Origin: Phycisphaerae bacterium
GTDB lineage: Bacteria > Planctomycetota > Phycisphaerae > Sedimentisphaerales > Anaerobacaceae
DNA length: 53,996 nt
Assembly (NCBI GenBank): GCA_021736645.1
Contig: JAIPFM010000184.1
Location: 1-53,996 of the forward strand
Direction: 5' to 3'
Part shown: in pieces, positions 48,501 through 53,996 of the stretch
Numbering within the stretch: the first letter of the stretch is position 1
Layout: every line of letters starts with the position of its first letter
Position numbers and translations under genes: made by a program
Notes under the pieces: generated by a model
Database searches by the model: none
Told to the model about the DNA's origin: nothing
The model's input: the letters and a program-made list of their open reading frames with translations, nothing else

Positions 48501-49181
48501 TTCTCAGTGGGCAACCTGCCGCAAGGGGCGGTCTACGATGCCGCAGCGAACACCATTGTGTGGAAACCGACCATAGACCAGGCCTTTCAGGTGTTCAAGA
48601 TCCAGGTTGCCATGACAGACGGTATTCAACAGATCAGTCGGATATTCAATGTGACCGTGCACATGGAGGAGGTCCTGTATTTCGAGTCCATGGACACGAA
48701 TCCCGGCTGGCAGCTCGATGCCGGTTGGTCCTGGGGAATGCCCACAGGGCTCGGGTCCTGGGGCGGTGACCCGATGTCTGCCTTTACAGGTGCCTCGGTT
48801 CTGGGGTTTGCCTTGAACGGGGATTACGCCAATAACCTGTCCGAGACACTGTATGCCCGGACCGGACCCATCGATTGCCAAGGGTATGAACAGGTGACTC
48901 TCAGTTTCCAGCGATGGCTTGGCATTGAAACGCCATATGATCAGGCCACGCTTGAGGTGTCCAATGACGGTGTGCTCTGGACGGTGCTCTGGACCACGGA
49001 TCAAACCCACATTTCGGATCAGACCTGGCAGCACGTGGTCTATGCGTTGCCCGATGCTGTGGCCAGGGATCAGGCCACCGTGTATGTACGCTGGGGTCTG
49101 GGGCCGACCGATGATACCGTGACCTATCCGGGCTGGAATCTTGACGACATCATGGTCTTTGGGGACGCCATCACAGAATAA
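45591..49181 (+). CDS. Large secreted subtilase-fold protein with FG-GAP repeats; catalytic Asp replaced by Gly
   Basis: 1196 residues from ATG 45591 (AGGAAGG upstream; GTG 45570 is out of place). Signal peptide to about residue 29; a fervidolysin-like prodomain at 35-90; an S8 domain at about 100-400. The Asp position reads I-L-G127-S-G where the family has D-(T/S)-G. H188 is present in G-H-E-T-M-V-A-G (family G-H-G-T-H-V-A-G). N281 (S-A-G-N-S) and S343 (G-T-S-F-S-A-P) are kept. Calcium-like D-D-D-D-N-G-Y is present. About 530-905 is an FG-GAP/VCBS beta-propeller with D-G-D-G-D-N-E-I and D-Q-D-G-D-V-E-I repeats. A jelly-roll ends the protein (about 1028-1196). Loss of Asp predicts little or no proteolysis. 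Confidence 0.88.
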   Translation: MARMSSAGIKALIVTGMVLSACASSVLGAEVKGPRYMAGQVLVTWHEQGNRHPGVSVVKTDRDVLSVCDELKKDPAVAWAQPNYHYHPCQQPNDPDFPDQYAHQLIEMSQAWEISTGSRDVVIAILGSGVEIDHPDLKDNIWVNPGEIPDNRKDDDDNGYVDDVYGWNFEQADSDVTPDAYSSDSSGHETMVAGVIGAVGNNDKGVTGVNWQCSMMVLRLSMDFTSSEIAAALRYAADNGAHVVNMSFGGSATDWDDDLVLKDAVDYAVAHGLLLVASAGNSDTGTPHYPAAYPNVMAVSSTDGEDMKTGHSTYGPWVDMAAPGTDIMTTDVDGQYIATAGTSFSAPYVAAVAALVWSHRPTLTAVEIRAILENTSDSVHYDRVDPNQGYLGVGRVNAYRALLAADEAFPLGEIVSPLPWQTFSDDLTTLEVTLLVHGQSYDLSVRPYGDVVWTSVAQGEGGLASSEEVIVSRDRLPRGVYEMCLTVTSHGHTHKDLTVFGVGQVQHQAHWPKFALSGNAIEEVYYYSPLCADITGDGQNEILQASLNFSDSDYWPMYHVNLWDPNGNNLPGWPVSLDTYDAPVCRVGDIDGDGDNEIVAVCYYDAMVFAWHVESGEPVQGQWPVALSWYYSISVSPVLADLDGDGDKEILVGMDGTESTSDGLYALQGDGTFLWQRRYIVMGPMAVADLDQDGDVEIALSGYGPGMSNPYSYILDHQGQMVKRWRGGSGKGVVIADVNGDGEGNVVFCTEDSVQAVSVGGTTLWTTPFDTTVDTWGAMSVGDLDSDGAPEIFVSTSVTDDAYTYSLLYAFDQTGSILSDQGFPKYLMGDAWECEPLVADINHNGHKELIAGAAGLPYMAWEADGSVAQGFPLLSVAGDYWCTPAINDLDQDGDLEFMVPGYDYHFYVIEMNAPYEPAAMDWTMARHDLQGSASFSKALTWDINVPENVHVGDTLVISLAETVSNSLAVWFSVGNLPQGAVYDAAANTIVWKPTIDQAFQVFKIQVAMTDGIQQISRIFNVTVHMEEVLYFESMDTNPGWQLDAGWSWGMPTGLGSWGGDPMSAFTGASVLGFALNGDYANNLSETLYARTGPIDCQGYEQVTLSFQRWLGIETPYDQATLEVSNDGVLWTVLWTTDQTHISDQTWQHVVYALPDAVARDQATVYVRWGLGPTDDTVTYPGWNLDDIMVFGDAITE

Positions 49182-49210
49182 TACGAATGGCCCCATGTTT
49201 GGATCGATTT

Positions 49211-49253
49211 GCCGGACATTTGAGACTTTTCTCAGATGTCCGGCTTTTTTTTT
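49211..49253 (+). terminator. Strong intrinsic terminator after the subtilase gene
   Basis: GCCGGACATTTGA 49211-49223 pairs with TCAGATGTCCGGC 49232-49244 (one G-U), followed by a run of nine T. It separates the subtilase gene from the sigma-factor operon. Confidence 0.9.
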
Positions 49254-49256
49254 GTC

Positions 49257-49290
49257 AACCGGTATGCCGATACTCTCGTCATAGAGAGTA
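49257..49290 (+). promoter_or_regulatory. Candidate ECF-type promoter with overlapping hairpin
   Basis: AACC at 49257-49260 and CGTC at 49277-49280, about 17 bases apart, fit the general AAC/CGTC pattern of ECF promoters, so the sigma gene may activate itself. TACTCT 49271-49276 pairs with AGAGTA 49285-49290. Both motifs are short and could be chance. Confidence 0.3.
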
Positions 49291-49308
49291 AATACTTTGG
49301 AAAGATAC

Positions 49309-49884
49309 ATGCAGCCCACTGATCGAAAGTTGATAGAACGTTATGTCCAGGGGGATCGAACGGCCTTTAATGACCTGATTCGAACCTACGGACCGTCTGT
49401 GCTGGGCTTTCTCAGGCGTGTGTGTCACAATCTGGACGATGCTGATGATTGTTTTCAGGAGACGTTTCGCCGTGTACATGAAAAGGCACATACCATTCAA
49501 GGCGATACATTCAAGCCGTGGCTGTTTCGTGTGGCCACCAATGTGGCCATGGACAGGTTCAGACGTCAAAAGCGGGAAAGGGCCGTGGCCTTGGACTGCG
49601 AATTAGCCAGCCCTGAAGCACTTTCTCCTCTGGAGACTGCGGTGGATGCATCTGCCAGTCCTGAAAACGAGGTTATTCAGGATGAACAGGTCCGCCAGGT
49701 CAGACAGGCCGTGGCGTCCCTGCCGGAGCGCCAACGCACGACACTGGTGTTGGCCTATTATCAGAAACTCAGTTATACCCAGGTGGCCGAGGTATTGGGC
49801 TGCTCTGTGGGCACTGTCAAGCAGCAGATGTTTCGGGCCTTGAAGGCTCTGGCTGTGAAACTTCCAAATCCGAGTAACGCATGA
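49309..49884 (+). CDS. ECF-type RNA polymerase sigma factor
   Basis: 191 residues from ATG 49309 (GGAAAG about 5 bases upstream; TTG 49297 is an alternative). Region 2: D-D-A-D-D-C-F-Q-E-T-F-R-R and F-K-P-W-L-F-R-V-A-T-N-V-A-M-D. Region 4: L-P-E-R-Q-R-T-T-L-V-L-A-Y-Y, then Y-T-Q-V-A-E-V-L-G-C-S-V-G-T-V-K-Q-Q. The linker between them is acidic and low in complexity. It overlaps the anti-sigma-DUF4139 gene by 4 bp (ATGA), the typical coupling of an ECF factor with its anti-sigma. Likely regulon: the three DUF4139-family genes downstream. Confidence 0.93.
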   Translation: MQPTDRKLIERYVQGDRTAFNDLIRTYGPSVLGFLRRVCHNLDDADDCFQETFRRVHEKAHTIQGDTFKPWLFRVATNVAMDRFRRQKRERAVALDCELASPEALSPLETAVDASASPENEVIQDEQVRQVRQAVASLPERQRTTLVLAYYQKLSYTQVAEVLGCSVGTVKQQMFRALKALAVKLPNPSNA

Positions 49885-51725
49885 AACCGCACGTGACAGA
49901 AGAACAACTTATTCAATGGCTTTTTGACCTGGCCGAGTCAGACCAGGCCCAGGTCATTGCCGATCATGTGGCACAGTGTGACGCCTGCACAGTACTGAAA
50001 ACACAGATTGAGCAGAAGTTTGCACAACTGGACCTGCTGCAGGGTGATGCCATGGTGAGTGAAGCCCTGGTTCTGAAGACACAGGCGTACTGTGAGCCAG
50101 CTGCGGTAAGGCGTGTGAAACTGTGGTGGATCAGTGCGGCTGCGTGTGTGGCCTTCGCCGGTCTGATCGGTATGATGACAATCAATCAACCCCACGAGGC
50201 TGCCCTGCAGGGCCCTGAGATCGTTCAAAACAAGGCCTCAGACAGGCCGGCCCCGGCGCCTCGTATGGAGATAACAGAAACGCTCGCCATGGACATGCCC
50301 GCGCCGACCATGGCGGCCCAATCAAACCCTGATTCAGAGCCCGACTCAGACCCTGGACCCGACCCCTTTGCCAAGACTCCCTTTGCGCCGGCCAGTGCGA
50401 TCGAGCTCGTGACTTTGCCCAGACGCGAGAATGTGCAGGTCACCATCTACAATGAACAGGACTTGACGCTGGTGCGTGAGCAGCGTAAGTTGACCTTGAA
50501 ACGCGGCTGGAACTGGCTGCAGTTCATGTGGGCCAATACGAGAATCGATCCCACCAGTCTGGATCTGCTGCCCAAGCTGAATCAGGACGAGGTGACAATC
50601 GAACAACTCGTGTACCCAGCGGGGCTCAAAGACATCGGGCGCTGGCTCATCCGGTCGGAAATCAACGGCCAGGTACCGTTTGAGCTGACCTACTTTACCA
50701 GCGGACTGTCCTGGCGAAGCGTGTACATGGGAACCCTGTCTCAAGATGAAACCTGTATGGATCTGAAATCCTATGTGCGTGTGGACAATCGCAGCGGTGA
50801 AGATTTTGATCGGACACAGGTGCGCTTGGTGTTGGGAGACGTGCAGGTGTTGGAGTCGATTGCGGCGCTGGCAGAGCGGCGCCACGCTTTCGGTCGGCCG
50901 GAGCAGGCTGTGGATAACGACCGTTTAAGTGAACTGGTGCGTAGTCTTCAGACACTTCGGAGTCTGGAAGACAGCCCTGCCCTGGAGGACGATGCATTCG
51001 GTGTTCAACTGGGGTATGGTTACAACGCCTTGAGTAGAAAAGACGTGGCCAAGAAGACACTCAGTGAATACGTCCTCTACACCATCGAAGGCACTGAAGA
51101 CCTGAATGACCAGTCGGGCAAGCGACTGATATCATTCGAGGCCAATGACGTGCCGGTTGAGAGTCTGTACAAATACGACGAGGATCGTTGGGGCAAGCAA
51201 GCCATCCGGTTTGTGAGCTTTGCGAATAATACAGATCATAAACTGGGCAACACGCCCATGCCGCAGGGCCAAATCAAGCTGTTCGGTCAGGCTGAGCCGG
51301 AGGGGTTGACCTATGTGGGTGCTTCCGAGTTCAAGTATATTCCTGTGAATCAAGAGGTGACACTCGACATGGGCCCGGCCCGGTATGTCAAGATCGAGCC
51401 CACATTGATGTCCTTTAAAACCACAGATCATACCTTTGATCCCAATGGCAACCTGACAGGCTGGAGCAAGTCACGCCAGTGGGAGATCGAGGTCACCAAT
51501 ACACGGTCCATCCCGGTTAAGATCGAGATTACCAGGGCCCTGGAACTGGATGCCTGGACACTGGACCAACACAGTGACACCATGACCTATGAAAAGTACA
51601 ATACACGGGAGGCCAGATTCACAATGACCCTTGCTCCAAGAGAACAAAGACATGAAACGTACACCGTGACCACATATCACGGCACCAACCAGAAACCAAC
51701 CACCACCAACCAGTCACTAAATTGA
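49881..51725 (+). CDS. Zinc-finger anti-sigma factor fused to a periplasmic DUF4139-type domain
   Basis: 614 residues. The N-terminus is a ZAS anti-sigma domain with H29-x3-C33-x2-C36. One membrane segment (about 82-101, W-W-I-S-A-A-A-C-V-A-F-A-G-L) crosses to the periplasm. An acidic Pro/Asp/Ser linker (115-168) leads to a DUF4139-like domain (about 172-605): I-E-L-V-T-L-P-R-R, V-T-I-Y-N-E-Q-D-L-T-L-V-R-E, L-T-S-G-L-S-W-R-like S-G-L-S-W-R-S-V-Y-M-G-T-L, and F-K-Y-I-P-V-N. This domain is shared with the next two genes, so the anti-sigma appears to sense with a copy of the protein family it controls. The last codons are built from AACCAAC-type repeat DNA. Confidence 0.85.
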   Translation: MKPHVTEEQLIQWLFDLAESDQAQVIADHVAQCDACTVLKTQIEQKFAQLDLLQGDAMVSEALVLKTQAYCEPAAVRRVKLWWISAAACVAFAGLIGMMTINQPHEAALQGPEIVQNKASDRPAPAPRMEITETLAMDMPAPTMAAQSNPDSEPDSDPGPDPFAKTPFAPASAIELVTLPRRENVQVTIYNEQDLTLVREQRKLTLKRGWNWLQFMWANTRIDPTSLDLLPKLNQDEVTIEQLVYPAGLKDIGRWLIRSEINGQVPFELTYFTSGLSWRSVYMGTLSQDETCMDLKSYVRVDNRSGEDFDRTQVRLVLGDVQVLESIAALAERRHAFGRPEQAVDNDRLSELVRSLQTLRSLEDSPALEDDAFGVQLGYGYNALSRKDVAKKTLSEYVLYTIEGTEDLNDQSGKRLISFEANDVPVESLYKYDEDRWGKQAIRFVSFANNTDHKLGNTPMPQGQIKLFGQAEPEGLTYVGASEFKYIPVNQEVTLDMGPARYVKIEPTLMSFKTTDHTFDPNGNLTGWSKSRQWEIEVTNTRSIPVKIEITRALELDAWTLDQHSDTMTYEKYNTREARFTMTLAPREQRHETYTVTTYHGTNQKPTTTNQSLN

Positions 51726-51736
51726 TGGAGAAAACC

Positions 51737-52921
51737 ATGAAACGAACAAACGCCATTTTAATCATCCTGGCCTCAAGCCTGCTCGCCACGCCCGCCCTGG
51801 CCCGTATCAAGCTGGTGGCCCTGCCCGAACGTCAGGCCACAATCATCCGTCTGGACAATCCTGCGGCCACATTGATCGAAGAGGAGCGTGTACTCACGCT
51901 TCAAAAGGGCATCAACAAGGTGGACTTTTCCTGGAAGAGTGTGAGTATTGACGCGGATTCCATCCGTCTGGCCATCATGGACCATCCCGGCCAGGTCAAG
52001 CTCCTGAATGTGAGCTATCCGCCTGATGAAGGGGCCCTGGTGTGGGAGATCGCCAGTGAGGGTGACTATGCCGAACGCGTACGCATCAGCTATCTGCTCA
52101 ACTACATTGACCGGCTGATCACCTACAAGGCCGTGGCAGACGAAGCAGAGACTGCCGTGGATCTGAAGAGCTATGTGGTGCTTCGGAACTTCTCAGGGGA
52201 AGATTTTGATCTGGCCCGCATTCTGCTGGATTACGGCGATTCGTTCGAGCAGGGCATTGCCCATGAAGAGACCAAGCAACTGCTCTTTCTTAAGGCCCCC
52301 CAGGTCCCCATCCAGAAGGTCTGGACCTTTGATGCGGCCCTGCTGCCCTGGGACCCTGAAAAACTCAACAACCAAAACGTGGGCATTCCTGTGAGTTACC
52401 GCCTGGTGAACGATGAAAAGAGCGGTCTGGGCCGGTCTGCGCTCTGGGGTGGCAAGATGCGTCTGTTCCAGGCAGACGGCAGTGAGAGCACAATCTTCCT
52501 GGGCGAAGACAACACGTCCCTGGTGCCCGTGGGTCAGAAGACGGACCTGACCCTGGGTGACAGCCGTGATATTGTGGTGACGCAGCGGCAGATGAAAAAT
52601 GACCGCACCAATATTCGAAAAAATAACAATGGCGATGTGGTGCTGTACGACACAAACGAGCAGATCACGGCCAAGATCGAGAATTTCAAGGACAAGCCCG
52701 CTGTGCTGACCCTGATCCAGCACATTGAGGGTCAGTGGAATATGACCCGCTGCACGATCAGCGGCAGCGAAGCCACCTATACGAAGAAAGACGCCCGGAC
52801 ATTGGTGTTCGAGGTTCAGTTGGCACCGCGCACTGCGGACGGCCCGTCCGTACAGGAACTGGATATGCGTTTCCAGAGACTCAATGTGCCTCAAGGACGC
52901 GCCGTCAATCTGATGCGTTAG
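51737..52921 (+). CDS. Secreted DUF4139-family protein, divergent
   Basis: 394 residues from ATG 51737 (GGAG upstream; ATG 51725 overlaps the previous stop and would spoil the leader). Signal peptide: T-N-A-I-L-I-I-L-A-S-S-L-L-A-T-P-A-L-A. The start, I-K-L-V-A-L-P-E-R and a L-I-E-E-E-R-V-L-T-L-Q-K-G block, parallels the two flanking proteins, as do N-F-S-G-E-D-F-D-L-A and a late L-V-P-V-G-Q region. The S-G-L-S-W-R block is replaced by L-N-Y-I-D-R, and the central part is shorter. DUF4139 has no established function. Third gene of the sigma operon, 11 bp after the preceding stop. Confidence 0.8.
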   Translation: MKRTNAILIILASSLLATPALARIKLVALPERQATIIRLDNPAATLIEEERVLTLQKGINKVDFSWKSVSIDADSIRLAIMDHPGQVKLLNVSYPPDEGALVWEIASEGDYAERVRISYLLNYIDRLITYKAVADEAETAVDLKSYVVLRNFSGEDFDLARILLDYGDSFEQGIAHEETKQLLFLKAPQVPIQKVWTFDAALLPWDPEKLNNQNVGIPVSYRLVNDEKSGLGRSALWGGKMRLFQADGSESTIFLGEDNTSLVPVGQKTDLTLGDSRDIVVTQRQMKNDRTNIRKNNNGDVVLYDTNEQITAKIENFKDKPAVLTLIQHIEGQWNMTRCTISGSEATYTKKDARTLVFEVQLAPRTADGPSVQELDMRFQRLNVPQGRAVNLMR

Positions 52922-52966
52922 ACAGACAGCAGGGGCCGTGATGGCTTTATTTTTAAGGACAGAACC

Positions 52967-53996
52967 ATGAAACGATTTATATACACGAGTGCGATTATTC
53001 TGCTAACGGCAGTTACGACTCAGGCCAAGGTGGATCTGGTGACACTGCCTCAGCGTGACACGGTCCAGTTGACCATCTACAATTCCGCCGACCTGACCCT
53101 GGCCCGCGAGAGCCGCGGTCTGGTGGTGACTGAGGGGGACAATGAACTGCAGTTCTCCTGGGAGAACACGCTGATCGATCCCACGAGCCTGGACATGGTG
53201 CCCCTGGCCGGGGCCGGTCAGATCGATATTGCCAGCCTGGTGTTTCCGCCGCGTGTCAGGAACCTGGGCCTGTGGAAGGTGACCAGCGAGGTTTCAGGCA
53301 AGGTGCCTGTGCAGATCTCCTACCTGACCAGCGGCCTGTCCTGGCGTGCCTTTTACATGGGCACGCTCACGCCGGATGAACAGGCCATGCGTCTGCAGGG
53401 CTATGTGCGTGTGACCAACCACAGCGGTGAAGACTATGAGAATGCCCAGGTGCGTCTGATCGTGGGCGAGGTCCATCTGCTGGACCAGATTGCAGACCTG
53501 GCTAGACGCAATGAGCCTTATGGCAGGCCCGGGCCGCAGGTGCTGCAAGAAAAAATGGGTCGCACTGCGGGGGTTGCGAGGGCACCGATGGTGATGGAGG
53601 CGTTTGACGCGGCCCCCATGCCAAGCCGGGCCATGGGACGCGCCAAGGCCATTGAAAAGAAGAGCCTAAGCGAGTATTTCCTGTATACCATTGAAGGCAC
53701 GGAAACGATTCCCAATGGCTGGTCCAAACGCATGATCAGTTTTGACAAGGCCGAGATCCCTGTGACGAATCTGTACAAATTTGAAGAGGACCGGTACGGC
53801 GATGCGGTGGTTCGATTTCTGAGCTATGCCAATGACACGGCCCACAAATTGGGTGACACGCCCATCCCGGGCGGCCAGCTCAAGGTATATCGTGACACAG
53901 GCAAGAACGCCCGCCTGTCGTACACGGGTGAGTCTGCCTTCAAGTACATCCCTGTGAACGAGGATGTGGAACTGAACCTGGGCGAGGCGGCTGATG
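52967..53996 (+). CDS. Secreted DUF4139-family protein (3' end outside window)
   Basis: An open frame from ATG 52967 (AAGGACAG upstream) runs to the window edge without a stop, 343 codons so far. Signal peptide: I-Y-T-S-A-I-I-L-L-T-A-V-T-T-Q-A, cleavage near residue 20. It follows the periplasmic part of 49881-51725 almost block for block: V-D-L-V-T-L-P-Q-R, L-T-I-Y-N-S-A-D-L-T-L-A-R-E, T-L-I-D-P-T-S-L-D, L-T-S-G-L-S-W-R-A-F-Y-M-G-T-L, L-S-E-Y-F-L-Y-T-I-E-G-T-E and F-K-Y-I-P-V-N-E. It is in effect the free, soluble counterpart of the anti-sigma sensor domain. Fourth gene of the operon, 45 bp after the preceding stop. Confidence 0.85.
   Translation, partial: MKRFIYTSAIILLTAVTTQAKVDLVTLPQRDTVQLTIYNSADLTLARESRGLVVTEGDNELQFSWENTLIDPTSLDMVPLAGAGQIDIASLVFPPRVRNLGLWKVTSEVSGKVPVQISYLTSGLSWRAFYMGTLTPDEQAMRLQGYVRVTNHSGEDYENAQVRLIVGEVHLLDQIADLARRNEPYGRPGPQVLQEKMGRTAGVARAPMVMEAFDAAPMPSRAMGRAKAIEKKSLSEYFLYTIEGTETIPNGWSKRMISFDKAEIPVTNLYKFEEDRYGDAVVRFLSYANDTAHKLGDTPIPGGQLKVYRDTGKNARLSYTGESAFKYIPVNEDVELNLGEAAD

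Overview
The window reads as a chromosomal segment of a planctomycete-like bacterium (PVC group), most likely Phycisphaerae or Sedimentisphaerales. This is inferred from gene content, not from a marker gene. The signs are Tat-exported Gfo/Idh/MocA oxidoreductases, DUF1080 and ThuA domains, a Cys-type sulfatase with a twin-arginine leader, a PQQ-like double propeller, large LamG proteins with the 'YYWRVDEVN' module, a G-FTLIELLVV pseudopilin, and ECF sigma factors paired with membrane anti-sigma-like partners. No rRNA, tRNA, CRISPR array, phage or transposase gene was found.

Layout. 1-192 is the tail of a secreted protein. 511-7404 is a periplasmic glycan-oxidation locus: a DUF1080-DUF1080-ThuA fusion, an FGE-fold protein, a second ThuA-like protein and two Tat-exported Gfo/Idh enzymes. 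7413-12003 is a looser region with a methyltransferase, an NRAMP transporter remnant, a sulfatase, a DUF2294 protein, a structured intergenic element, a DUF2294/CorC chimera and a His-rich secreted protein behind a strong promoter. 12172-15634 holds a PQQ-like protein converging on a secreted coiled-coil protein. 16097-20255 is an ECF sigma factor, a small membrane partner, a secreted helical protein and a membrane-anchored protein that may act on glycans. 20312-21847 is a DEAD-box helicase.

22027-24975 is a two-gene unit: a membrane protein and an Hsp70/actin-like ATPase whose usual C-terminal domain is replaced by a glycine-rich membrane hairpin. 25120-27933 is a tandem pair of near-identical Tat Gfo/Idh genes with a mobile-looking repeat between them. 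28617-30773 is a hybrid histidine kinase. 30958-36802 has a LamG/discoidin protein, KatG and a small membrane protein. 36935-37948 is a nucleoside-hydrolase-like lipoprotein. 38168-44181 is a complete RND tripartite efflux operon. 44545-49181 has a pseudopilin and a giant subtilase-fold protein lacking the catalytic Asp. 49309 to the end is a second ECF unit in which the anti-sigma zinc finger is fused to a DUF4139 domain, followed by two more proteins of the same family; the last runs off the window.

Three kinds of dispersed repeat lie between genes: a roughly 160-bp element with inverted ends (15710-15872 and 26442-26597), terminator hairpins joined to TTTTCAG-type heptads (20262, 24978, 27934, with heptads alone at 42437), and degenerate AACCAAC-type heptads (28274 and 51684). 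The best candidates for an undescribed system are the sigma/anti-sigma-DUF4139 cluster and the actin-like ATPase pair. The glycan locus fits the recently recognised 3-keto route of glycoside cleavage, with an unusual enzyme fusion.
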